This document shows, in pieces, positions 15,728-23,557 of a stretch of 64,000 nt of DNA. Source of the stretch: Halotia branconii CENA392 (lineage in GTDB: Bacteria > Cyanobacteriota > Cyanobacteriia > Cyanobacteriales > Nostocaceae); assembly GCF_029953635.1 (NCBI RefSeq), contig NZ_CP124543.1:6728367-6792366 (forward strand). The letters run 5' to 3'. Position numbers and translations under genes: made by a program. Position 1 is the stretch's first letter; every line of letters begins with the position of its first letter. A model generated the notes under the pieces. It was not told the DNA's origin and searched no databases. It saw only the letters and a program-made list of their open reading frames with translations.

Positions 15728-17257
15728 ATGATTCAATACGATTACATTGTGATTGGTGCAGGTTCCGCAGGCTGTGTGGTTGCAAATCGTTTAAGCGAAG
15801 ATCCCAACGTAAACGTGCTATTGCTCGAAGCAGGCAACCCGGATACAAAACCAGAGATTCAAGTCCCAGCCGATTCCTTTAAACTACTTGGCACAGAGGT
15901 GGACTGGGGTTATGTCTCTGAACCAGAACCGTACCTGAATCACCGCAAAATGCCTTGTTCTCATGGCAAAGTCTTAGGGGGCAGCAGTTCAATTGGTGCC
16001 ATGTCCTATGTTCGAGGCAATCCTCACGATTATGACCACTGGCAGGAATTGGGGAATTCCGGTTGGAGTTACCAGGATGTCTTGCCCTACTTCAAGAAAT
16101 CTGAGCATCAACAACACGGTGTTTCCGAATTTCACGGCGTAGACGGAGAGTTGAGCGTCACCGATCTCATTGCACCTGCTGCGATTACTCAACGATTTAT
16201 CGACGCAGCGATGGCATTGGGCTATGACTACAACCCCGATTTCAACGCAAAGCAGCAGGAAGGGGTAGGGCCGTGTCAAGTTACCATCAAGGACGGGAAA
16301 CGGCACAGTACTGCTGCTGCCTTTCTTGTGCCTATCCTCCAGCGTTTCAACTTGACTGTCACAACTGGGGCGTTGGTAACTAGATTGTTGTTTGAGGGTA
16401 CCCGCGCCGTTGGAGTGGAATATCTACACGAAGGAAGGTTGCACCAAGTCAGGGTCAACGTTGAAGTAGTTTTAAGTGCGGGCGTGTTCGATTCGCCCAA
16501 ACTGCTAATGCTCTCTGGCATTGGGGATGCAAAATCCTTACATGTATTAGGCATTTCTGTCGTGACTGATTTGCCAGGTGTCGGTCAAAACCTGCAAGAC
16601 CACATTTTTGGTAGTGTATCATACCAGGCAATTGAAGATTTACACCCTGCAAGCAGCAGTAGTATCGGGGAAGCTCAACTATTTTTGTATAGCGAGAAGA
16701 ATGCCGAGATTACACCCGATTTACAGTTTTTCTTCGGTCCCAATCTGTTTTTACCGCCTGACTATGCTCGACCGGAGTTTGGTTTTACAGGTATCGCGAT
16801 CTTAACCCATCCCCAAAACGTTGGTAGTGTCAGTTTGCGATCGTCCGATCCGAAAGATGCACCGATGATTCGGATGAACCATCTGCAAAGTGAAGTAGAT
16901 GTTCAAAAGTTAGTGGCTGGCATTAAGTTGATGCGCCAGTTGTTCCAGCACAGCACCTTTGATGAGTATCGCGGTGCAGAAATTGCGCCGGGTACTGATG
17001 TGATGAGTGATGAAGCATTAGTTGCTTATATTCGAGATACTGGCAGCACGTTCTGGCATTCGGTTGGCACTTGCAAGATGGGAACTGATCCAATGGCAGT
17101 CGTAGACCCTGAACTACGAGTGCATGGCATAGAAGGATTGCGAGTGGTCGATGCTTCGATCATGCCCATCATCACGACAGGAAATACGAATGCACCGACC
17201 ATCATGATTGGCGAAAAGGCAGCGGATTTAATTAAAGGTGCGTATCGTGTTCCATAG
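15728..17257 (+). CDS. GMC-family FAD oxidoreductase (choline dehydrogenase-like)
   Basis: 509 aa, complete. FAD-binding DYIVIGAGSAGCVVANRLSE at the start, the GMC signature HGKVLGGSSSIGAMSYVRG, SGWSYQDVLPYFKKSE, LSAGVFDSPKLLMLSGIG (second signature), and the active-site end WHSVGTCKMG and ITTGNTNAPTIMIGEKAA with His and Asn. The family oxidises alcohols to aldehydes or acids. Close relatives act on choline, aryl alcohols or polyethylene glycol; the exact substrate cannot be read. AGGAAAATGTT precedes the ATG, and the 60 bp upstream (AAGCGATTTACTGGATTGAC) look like a shrunken AraC 3' end. Confidence 0.9.
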   Translation: MIQYDYIVIGAGSAGCVVANRLSEDPNVNVLLLEAGNPDTKPEIQVPADSFKLLGTEVDWGYVSEPEPYLNHRKMPCSHGKVLGGSSSIGAMSYVRGNPHDYDHWQELGNSGWSYQDVLPYFKKSEHQQHGVSEFHGVDGELSVTDLIAPAAITQRFIDAAMALGYDYNPDFNAKQQEGVGPCQVTIKDGKRHSTAAAFLVPILQRFNLTVTTGALVTRLLFEGTRAVGVEYLHEGRLHQVRVNVEVVLSAGVFDSPKLLMLSGIGDAKSLHVLGISVVTDLPGVGQNLQDHIFGSVSYQAIEDLHPASSSSIGEAQLFLYSEKNAEITPDLQFFFGPNLFLPPDYARPEFGFTGIAILTHPQNVGSVSLRSSDPKDAPMIRMNHLQSEVDVQKLVAGIKLMRQLFQHSTFDEYRGAEIAPGTDVMSDEALVAYIRDTGSTFWHSVGTCKMGTDPMAVVDPELRVHGIEGLRVVDASIMPIITTGNTNAPTIMIGEKAADLIKGAYRVP

Positions 17258-17338
17258 CAGGTTCCTCTGACGATCTCTGAACGGTAGTTAAGTTTTTAAT
17301 GCAAGCGGCACAACCATTCACAACAATAGGTAACTATC

Positions 17339-17542
17339 ATGATGCTTGAAAATAAGGTGGCTTTAGTAACGGGAGGAACAGTGGGAATTGGTCGAGCCAC
17401 TGCGACCCTCGCGGTATCTGCAAAGCAGCGTGCCGTCGGTGCTACTGGAGCCAAAGTAGTATTCTCTAGCAGACGCGAGGCAGAACGTGAAACAACTTCT
17501 AAAGGTGATACTTTTTCGTTCCTACTTTACTTTAGTAAGTAA
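17339..17542 (+). pseudogene. Second SDR 5' relic with insertion at the same site
   Basis: Starts LENKVALVTGGTVGIGRATA like the relic at 15451 and the intact gene at 18916. Where the intact gene has GATCGCCTTT, this copy has a longer stretch (CCCTCGCGGTATCTGCAAAG, then CAGCGTGCCGT), adding a net 24 nt and keeping the frame into GATGAKVVFSSRREAE. Homology then stops and unrelated sequence gives a TAA. Only about one quarter of the gene is left. It lies directly before the azoreductase gene. Confidence 0.75.
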
Positions 17543-17588
17543 CTGGCTTACTGTCTAAATGGCAATTGTAATTTCTGGTTGAGGCAAT

Positions 17589-18209
17589 ATGGCAAGCATT
17601 CTGCATATTGATTCAAGTCCGCGTGGCGATCGCTCCAAATCTCGCAAGTTGGCAAAGGAGTTTATAGTTGCGTGGCAAGACTTACATCCTGATGACGCGA
17701 TCGCCTATCGTGATTTAAGGCAAACGCCAGTTCCTCACGTCACCGAAGACTGGATTGCGGCTGCCTTTACTCCACCAAAAGCACTGACTCCAGAAATGGC
17801 TGAACTGCTGAAGTTTTCCGATGAGTTGGTGGATGAGTTTTTGGCGGCCGATCGGTGTGTGTTCAGCGTGCCGATGTACAACTTCAGCATTCCGTCCAAC
17901 TTCAAAGCATACATCGATCAAGTAGTTCGTGTGGGTCGCACATTCACGGAGGAGGATGGTCAAGTCAAAGGACTTGCGAACGGTAAAAAAGTGTTGTTTA
18001 TCACATCACGAGGCGTTGAATATGGAGCAGGTTCTCCTTATGAAGGATGGGATTGTCAGGAACCTGCGCTTCGGTATGCTTTTCAATTCATGGGTGTGAC
18101 TGATCTTCAGTTCATTCATGCCAATGGTCTAGATATGGGAGACGAGGCACAAAAACGGGGGCTAGACGAAGCACAATCTAAAATTCAAGAATTAGTTAAT
18201 AGTTGGTAG
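17589..18209 (+). CDS. azoR: FMN-dependent NADH:quinone oxidoreductase / azoreductase
   Basis: 206 aa, normal AzoR length. The N-terminal LHIDSSPRGDRSKSRKLAKE is the FMN phosphate loop; VFSVPMYNFSIPSNFKAYID and FITSRGVEYG are the isoalloxazine contacts; the end is KIQELVNSW. These homodimeric flavodoxin-fold enzymes reduce azo dyes and, more relevantly, quinones by two electrons with NAD(P)H. Beside a dioxygenase and GMC oxidase this fits handling of aromatic or quinone compounds. It is preceded by an SDR relic and followed by an AraC relic. Confidence 0.9.
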   Translation: MASILHIDSSPRGDRSKSRKLAKEFIVAWQDLHPDDAIAYRDLRQTPVPHVTEDWIAAAFTPPKALTPEMAELLKFSDELVDEFLAADRCVFSVPMYNFSIPSNFKAYIDQVVRVGRTFTEEDGQVKGLANGKKVLFITSRGVEYGAGSPYEGWDCQEPALRYAFQFMGVTDLQFIHANGLDMGDEAQKRGLDEAQSKIQELVNSW

Positions 18210-18269
18210 CGCCAGCCAGCTAACAAGTCGATGAAACGGACAATTGAGAGATTTTGGTTGTGATGCAAA

Positions 18270-18809
18270 GGTTTTCTGCCGCCGCCTATCTTGGTCGTTA
18301 GTCGTTCATCTGTTGCGATCTGCAATGCTAAGTCGGCATATATCATCACACATGAAAACAGAAGTTTAACTCGCGCCCAGTTGCAGCAGGCGATCAATTA
18401 TATCCAAACGCATTTGAGTCGAGATCTATTGTTGACTGAATTGGCAAGCGTCATCAATATCAGCCCGACTTACTTCGCGAGTGTATTCAAACAAGCAATG
18501 GGAATTTCGCCGCATCAGTACGTGATTCAACAGCGCGTGGAACAAGCAAAATTAATGTTATTGAAAACGGATTTAGCGATAACCCTTCAAGATAGCTTCG
18601 CTTACCGCGGACATTGCCTTACAAGTCGGTAACTCTTGCCAAAGTCATTTGACGCAACAGTTTAAGCACTTGACTGGAATGATACCGTTTCACTTTAAAG
18701 TTGATACATTTGGGCAAGCAGGGGAAGCAGGGGAAGCAGGGGGAGTAAGAAAAGTAATTTGTATCAATAATTTCGTGAAATGGTATGACTCCGCGCGCAG
18801 GTTCGCTAA
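18270..18809 (+). pseudogene. AraC-family regulator relic, interrupted by short insertion and a MITE
   Basis: The open part is 18291-18632. From about 18288 the DNA follows the araC gene at 10500 onward (ATCTTGGTCGTT, TCATCTGTTGCGA), with a frameshift before the first HTH (LLLTELASVINISPTYFASV). At the HIP1 site of the second HTH it has the same 25-nt insertion as the 10014 copy (AACCCTTCAAGATAGCTTCG plus CTTAC). The 3' end is split by a 103-bp MITE (18683-18785) with TGA on both sides; the tail GCAGGTTCGCTAA resumes after it. Non-functional. Confidence 0.8.
18683..18785. repeat. MITE with TACCGTTTCAC ends and internal GCAGGGGAA repeat
   Basis: Left end TACCGTTTCACTTTAAAGTT and right end TTTCGTGAAATGGTA form an imperfect inverted repeat, both arms including GTATCA or TGATAC further in. 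The centre (18714-18748) is a tandem GCAGGGGAA array. TGA flanks both ends. The AraC 3' ends at 6280 and 10014, which read GGAATGAC without the element, are the empty site. Confidence 0.7.
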
Positions 18810-18814
18810 CACGA

Positions 18815-18890
18815 TAAGAATCTGATAAGGCATCATAAGAATTTGAAAGAAGTTAAGCGTTGAAACTCGGTACACTTCAGATCAATACAA
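18815..18890 (+). promoter_or_regulatory. AraC-type operator/promoter block, copy 5
   Basis: TAAGAATCTGA (18815-18825) and TAAGAATTTGA (18836-18846) are 21 bp apart, followed by AAGAAGTTAAGCGTTGAAAC, then TACACTTCAGATC. It starts 5 bp after the stop of the AraC relic and about 70-100 bp upstream of the intact SDR gene. Confidence 0.65.
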
Positions 18891-18915
18891 TAAGAGTGAT
18901 GCTGAGAGAAACACA

Positions 18916-19671
18916 ATGATACTTCAAGATAAAGTGGCTTTAGTCACTGGAGGAACATCGGGAATTGGTCGAGCAACTGCGATCGCCTTTGGTGCTGCCG
19001 GAGCAAAAGTCGTGTTCTCAGGCAGACGCGACACAGAAGGTGAAAAAACCGCCAAACTGATTCGCGAAACGGGCGCTGAATGTTTATACGTCCATTCCGA
19101 TGCCTCGAATGAGGAAGATATCAAAGCGTTAGTACAACAGACAGTTGAAACTTACGGACGGCTCGATTGTGCCTTCAATAATGTAGGTCATGAGGGACTG
19201 ATTAAACCCCTGCACGAACAGCCGATCAAGGATTTCGACAAACTGATGGCGCTCAATGTGCGCGGACTATTTCTGTGCATGAAGTACGAAATTCAGCAAA
19301 TGTTGTCTCAAGGATCTGGAGTGATTGTGAATAACTCCTCAGTTGTAGGCTTGTTTGGATTTCCAGGAGGCTCTCCTTACAGCGCCAGTAAACATGCCGT
19401 CATGGGGCTAACGCGATCGGCAGCATTGGACTACGCTAGGCAGGGCATTCGGATTAATGCGGTGAATCCTGCAAACATTGCGACTGAGGGACTCGATCGG
19501 GCCTATAAGAAACTGGGCATCACGGCTGATGCTATGACACCGATGGTTCCGATGGGTCGCATTGCTCAGGCAAAAGAAGCCGCTCAAGCGATTGTGTTTC
19601 TCTGCTCTGATGCTGCCAGCTACATCACAGGACAACCCTTAGTCATTGACGGTGGAATCACAGTGAGTTGA
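18916..19671 (+). CDS. Short-chain dehydrogenase/reductase (classical SDR)
   Basis: 251 aa, complete. Cofactor motif TGGTSGIGRA, the NNVG strand, the catalytic Ser in NNSSVVG, Tyr/Lys in YSASKHAVMG, and the C-terminal SDAASYITGQPLVIDGG. The Arg in FSGRRDTEGE suggests NADP(H) preference, by family rule. It is the intact version of the relics at 15451 and 17339. It is the first gene behind operator copy 5 and is probably co-transcribed with the alpha/beta hydrolase about 100 bp downstream. Substrate unknown. Confidence 0.92.
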   Translation: MILQDKVALVTGGTSGIGRATAIAFGAAGAKVVFSGRRDTEGEKTAKLIRETGAECLYVHSDASNEEDIKALVQQTVETYGRLDCAFNNVGHEGLIKPLHEQPIKDFDKLMALNVRGLFLCMKYEIQQMLSQGSGVIVNNSSVVGLFGFPGGSPYSASKHAVMGLTRSAALDYARQGIRINAVNPANIATEGLDRAYKKLGITADAMTPMVPMGRIAQAKEAAQAIVFLCSDAASYITGQPLVIDGGITVS

Positions 19672-19771
19672 TTTTTGATTGTTGATCGTGGACTCACAGT
19701 GAACCGATCCATTTCAAAAGAGAACAAATGGGCTTGATTTTCAAATCGCATCTATCTAAAGGAGGGATTCT

Positions 19772-20497
19772 ATGTTAACTTTTGTCTTAGTTCATGGCTC
19801 ATGGCATGATGGCTCTGCTTGGAAAGCAGTTATCGAGCATTTAGAAGCAAAAGGACATCAGGCTTTTGCTCCCACGATCGCTGGACATGGAAAAGGCGTG
19901 AATAAAAATGTTAACCATGCTCAATGTACGCAATCGATCGTTGATTATATTGTTAGCAAAGACTTAACGGATATCGTCCTATTAGGACATAGCTTCGGCG
20001 GAACTGTTATTGCGAAAGTTGCCGAAGTGATTCCCGATCGCATTCGACGGCTGATCTTCTTCGCTGCGTTTATCCCCAATGATGGCGAAAGCCTCAATGA
20101 TAACGTTCCATCGCGCTCTCAAGCGTTATTCGACCAGCTAGCGAGCGAATCGGATGATCGTACGGTGATGCTACCTTTTGAGATTTGGCGAGAAGCGTTT
20201 CTCAACGATGCTGACCTCGACTTGGCTAAATCCAGTTATGCACAATTATCATCAGAACCCTATCAATCGATGATTGACAAGTTGGACTTGAAGCGGTTTT
20301 ACGCGCTGCCGATTCCCAAAAGTTACCTCTACTGTACGGAAGACACTGCTTTACCGCAAGGCGAGTGGGGCTGGCATCCCAAAATGTCTAGCCGCTTAGG
20401 GCAATTTCGGCTCGTGCAAATGCCCGGTAGTCATGAGGTGATGTTTTCTAACCCTATCGGTTTAGCTGAAAAGATTATTGTGGCAGGACGTGACTAG
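19772..20497 (+). CDS. Alpha/beta-fold hydrolase (methylesterase/hydroxynitrile-lyase-like)
   Basis: 241 aa. FVLVHGSWHDGSAW is the oxyanion region, LLGHSFGG the nucleophile elbow with catalytic Ser, and PGSHEVMFSNP supplies the catalytic His; the pattern is that of the plant MES/HNL and bacterial EstC-like group. These enzymes cleave small esters, often methyl esters. The very strong Shine-Dalgarno TAAAGGAGGG lies before the ATG. It sits between the SDR and a truncated MDR gene in the same orientation. Confidence 0.88.
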   Translation: MLTFVLVHGSWHDGSAWKAVIEHLEAKGHQAFAPTIAGHGKGVNKNVNHAQCTQSIVDYIVSKDLTDIVLLGHSFGGTVIAKVAEVIPDRIRRLIFFAAFIPNDGESLNDNVPSRSQALFDQLASESDDRTVMLPFEIWREAFLNDADLDLAKSSYAQLSSEPYQSMIDKLDLKRFYALPIPKSYLYCTEDTALPQGEWGWHPKMSSRLGQFRLVQMPGSHEVMFSNPIGLAEKIIVAGRD

Positions 20498-20546
20498 CAA
20501 CACTATTACTGATCGGGTTTGCATAGAAAGGCAGGAGGAATTTTAA

Positions 20547-20723
20547 ATGGCAACAAAGGTGAATCGGCAGTGGCGGCTTGTCTCGCGTCCCATAGGTTTG
20601 ATTGCAGAATCGGATTTTGAATGGAGGCAGGAACCCGTACCCACGCTAGAAGAAGGACAAATCCTCGTCCGTAACATTTATCTGTCGAGAAGCAATAGGA
20701 GTCCCGCATGGAACGGTATTTAG
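20547..20723 (+). pseudogene. N-terminal fragment of an MDR-type NADP-dependent oxidoreductase
   Basis: 58 codons: VNRQWRLVSRPIGLIAESDF, EWRQEPVPTLEEGQILVRNI and YLS are the start of the zinc-free medium-chain reductases (curcumin/alkenal reductase-like). After YLS the sequence (RSNRSPAWNGI) departs and stops. The remaining about 280 residues are absent. A good AGGAGG precedes the ATG. The fragment overlaps the start of the next gene by 16 bp, so it may now serve as a leader that couples translation. Confidence 0.7.
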
Positions 20724-21973
20724 GTGCATTTGAACATTTATATTGGCTCTACAACCAGTTTTATTCGATAGATTTTGCCACCGTTGCGAAACTTCAGGGA
20801 CAGTTTAGTTGCAAGCAACTTTCGACGGTGCTTAGGCAAGTTCAGCAACACCATCCGCTGCTCCGAGTCCGCATCGCCACTGACGCGATCGGACAGCCTA
20901 AATTTGTCGAAACCGACGACGAGATTCCGCTGCGGCTGGTCGCGAGAAAAGACGATCGGCACTGGCAAGCAGAACTCGAAGTCGAACTGGCTCGCTCATT
21001 GGATTGGCAGGTTGCACCCTTACTGCGAGTTGTGCTGCTGCAATCGGGGGCTGAATCCGAACTGATGATTATTTGCCATCATGCGATCGCAGATGGGCTA
21101 TCTGGCGTTTATCTCGTGCGAGATATTCTCCAAGGGTTAAAAGGCAAAATATTTGAGCGATCGGACTTTTCTGCGGCATTATCGCTTGAATCAGCCATTC
21201 CTGGTATCGCACCCTTAAAAGAAGCAACTGTTAAGCCCAAAGACTATCTACCACCCCCGTCTCGTCCTCCCCAACCTCACATTCACACCGTTGTCCTCTC
21301 TCTTGAACTCACCCAGCAACTGATCCAACACAGTCGAGCCGAACACACAACCGTACACGGTGCAATCAGTGCGGCGTTCTTGCTCGCGCTGACTCAGCAA
21401 GACGTTAAACTCAGCGATGTGATGCGATGTTCACATCCTGTCAATGCACGATCGCAGCTATTTTTACCGATGCCAGATGCAGTTGGGTTGTATGTTTGTT
21501 TGCGGATGACGACTCATTCCCTTGAGGCGGATTCCGCATTTTGGGATGTTGCTCGCTCGGTCAAATCTCAACTCTCACAAATCGACACTGCCCAGCAGTT
21601 AGTCGAGGAGCGCCAACTTCGACAACCTATGATGGCGAATCTCACCGATGCCACCGCCTTTGTTGAAGAAGTGCGATCGCAATATCTCTGTCAACTGACC
21701 GTCACAAATCTCGGTCGCATCGATATGGCTCAACAATACGGTAATATTCGGATTGAAGCACTCCATGTCCCTATTCCCGCATCAGGTGTGGATCTAGGGC
21801 AGATTGTGGGAGTTGCGACCTTGGGCGATCGCCTCGCCCTCACGCTTTCATCTACACCACTGATTGATGTGGATCGGGCCCAAAGCGATCGGGCTGCAAC
21901 TGCCTTTTTATCGGCAGGAGTGAAGCTTTTAGAACTTGCAGTAGTACAGGAAGTTGCATCCGAAGTTGCTTAG
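20708..21973 (+). CDS. Stand-alone condensation-domain/acyltransferase-like protein
   Basis: 421 aa. The HHxxxDG active site is present as HHAIADG (about residues 121-127), with LQGQFSCKQLSTVLRQVQQH upstream and HPVNARSQLFLP, VGLYVC and SQYLCQLTVTNLG downstream, as in condensation domains and PapA5/alcohol-acetyltransferase-like enzymes. No adenylation or carrier domain is attached. Such proteins transfer acyl groups to alcohols or amines. With the GH3-type enzyme it could form a separate activate-and-transfer pair, but the two are 12 kb apart. Its start overlaps the MDR fragment. Confidence 0.8.
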   Translation: MERYLGAFEHLYWLYNQFYSIDFATVAKLQGQFSCKQLSTVLRQVQQHHPLLRVRIATDAIGQPKFVETDDEIPLRLVARKDDRHWQAELEVELARSLDWQVAPLLRVVLLQSGAESELMIICHHAIADGLSGVYLVRDILQGLKGKIFERSDFSAALSLESAIPGIAPLKEATVKPKDYLPPPSRPPQPHIHTVVLSLELTQQLIQHSRAEHTTVHGAISAAFLLALTQQDVKLSDVMRCSHPVNARSQLFLPMPDAVGLYVCLRMTTHSLEADSAFWDVARSVKSQLSQIDTAQQLVEERQLRQPMMANLTDATAFVEEVRSQYLCQLTVTNLGRIDMAQQYGNIRIEALHVPIPASGVDLGQIVGVATLGDRLALTLSSTPLIDVDRAQSDRAATAFLSAGVKLLELAVVQEVASEVA

Positions 21974-22454
21974 CCCACATAATGTAACATTCTGAAGTTA
22001 CAATCTTTTGCATTTCATTAGCCCTGTTTTGTCACTTTGGGAGAAGCCAATCTTTAAAAGCCTTTCAGAGTTATAATCTTCAGGGTTAGGCTACAAATTT
22101 TAGTTACTGTTAGAAAATAAAGGCTCAAAGCTTTATTCAATCAAAGTTTCAGAATCTTGCTTCGATTATTGTTTTCCGAGAGTGACACAAGAGGGTTAGT
22201 CACAAATTCGCGCTTCACCATAAGAATTTGACAAATTATTGTAAGAATCTGAAAGAAGTTGGGCAATGGAAGTCATTACGATTTAGATAGAAACAACCAA
22301 AATAATTGCACCCAGACAGTATCGCAAATAGAGCAATATACAACTGCCAAAGACTTGTACCACACAGATTGGAGTTGCTACAAACCCAATTGCGATCGCC
22401 TATGGCGGGCGGGTACGCCATTGCGACAGTCACATTAATATTGGAGATCGAGTC
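21974..22454. other. Intergenic region with duplicated leader and HIP1-type insertion
   Basis: No gene. It contains operator copy 6 (22221-22300). A leader similar to that of copy 3 follows (GAGCAATATACAACTGC at 22331-22347). An imperfect palindromic insert at a HIP1 site (GCGATCGCCTATGGCGGGCG, then GGTACGCCATTGCGAC, 22393-22428) lies just before the cupin gene. The sequence ATTCGCGCTTCACCATAAG before the operator resembles an eroded AraC 3' end. Confidence 0.5.
22221..22300 (+). promoter_or_regulatory. AraC-type operator/promoter block, copy 6
   Basis: TAAGAATTTGA (22221-22231) and TAAGAATCTGA (22242-22252) are 21 bp apart, followed by AAGAAGTTGGGCAATGGAAG and TTTAGATAGAAAC. It lies about 200 bp upstream of the cupin gene. 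Confidence 0.6.
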
Positions 22455-22994
22455 ATGAACCAAACAGCAGATTTCTTCGTTCGTAGCGCAGTCCTGGAAA
22501 CGACCCGATCTTATATGGGCGGTCTGTTGACTTTTCTCGCAACGTCTGCCGAGACTGGAAACCGCTCCTTTCTTCTAGAGGTGCGGACGGTACCGGGAGC
22601 AGAGCCACCGCCCCATCTACACTATGAACAGGATGAAGTGTTTTACATTCTAGAAGGTGAAATAGAGGTGTACTGCATGGGTCAGGTGAGAATAGCGCGG
22701 GCGGGCGAAATGGTCTTCCTCCCCCGAATGCAGGCGCACGCATTCTACTTCCTCTCGCCCACCCTCCGGTTCCTCGCTCTGGTGCAACCGGGAGGCATAG
22801 ACGGATACTTTGAAGCCATGTCAACTCCAGCGACCAGCATGGAAATCCCGGCAAACGCAACCACTTACGCGGACTCCGATTCTGCTGCCGCAATCGCGCT
22901 GGCTGCCAAGTACGGAGTCAAGATGCTGACCCCGGAAGAAACAGCAAAACTGCTGCCACAATACCCCGGCTTCGGGGTGCCGCGATTTGGTTAG
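22455..22994 (+). CDS. Cupin-domain protein
   Basis: 179 aa. Motif 1, PPPHLHYEQDEVFYILEG, has the two His and Glu metal ligands; motif 2 is GEMVFLPRMQAHAFYF. Single-domain cupins of this size include dioxygenases, isomerases and quercetinase-like enzymes that work on aromatic or sugar substrates. First gene behind operator copy 6. The gene is GC-richer than its surroundings, for instance around 22700-22930, hinting at separate acquisition. Function not assignable further. Confidence 0.8.
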   Translation: MNQTADFFVRSAVLETTRSYMGGLLTFLATSAETGNRSFLLEVRTVPGAEPPPHLHYEQDEVFYILEGEIEVYCMGQVRIARAGEMVFLPRMQAHAFYFLSPTLRFLALVQPGGIDGYFEAMSTPATSMEIPANATTYADSDSAAAIALAAKYGVKMLTPEETAKLLPQYPGFGVPRFG

Positions 22995-23051
22995 AAGCAA
23001 CACAATCCTAGTCATAAATAAACTTCAAGTCAATCGATGGAGGATAATCTA

Positions 23052-23483
23052 ATGCAATCAAAACTAAATACAATCGAGGACATTCTTGATGCTCACTTAG
23101 CATTAATGGCTACAGATACCGAAGCCTGGGCAGATCTACTCGCTGAAGATGTCATTGTGGACTTTCCGTATGCACCTTCCCTTGGTAGGTCAGGACGATT
23201 AGAAGGCAAATCTGCCGCATACAACCATGTCAAAACAGCACTCACTCAAATGCAAAATTTGACATTCTCCAGTGTGCGTAAATATCCAACGACAGACCCA
23301 AATGTTCTCTGGGCTGAGCTGCATGGATCGGCTCTAATTCCTACTACGGGTCGTCGTTATGAACAAGATTATGTCGTTCGACTAAAAGTCAAAGATGGCA
23401 AGACTGTCTACTACAGGGAATATTGGAACCCTATTGCTCTCACAGATGCCTTCGACAGCACCCGAAATTTTACTGCCGAGTAA
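23052..23483 (+). CDS. SnoaL/NTF2-fold protein
   Basis: ATG 23052 is preferred because GGAGG at 23039-23043 serves it; the upstream in-frame ATG (23037) overlaps that Shine-Dalgarno. About 143 aa. LDAHLALMATDTEAWADLLA, DVIVDFPYAPS, YVVRLKVKDGKTVYYREYWN are typical of PhzA/SnoaL-like proteins. These bind or isomerise small polyketide-like or aromatic molecules. It lies between the cupin and the FAD oxidase and is probably in their operon. Confidence 0.82.
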   Translation: MQSKLNTIEDILDAHLALMATDTEAWADLLAEDVIVDFPYAPSLGRSGRLEGKSAAYNHVKTALTQMQNLTFSSVRKYPTTDPNVLWAELHGSALIPTTGRRYEQDYVVRLKVKDGKTVYYREYWNPIALTDAFDSTRNFTAE

Positions 23484-23557
23484 TTAGGTGAAGTTATTGC
23501 GGTTGAATCACACTTCAGGGATGTGAAGTTGTAGAGACGACATGGGAAGGAGAAACT

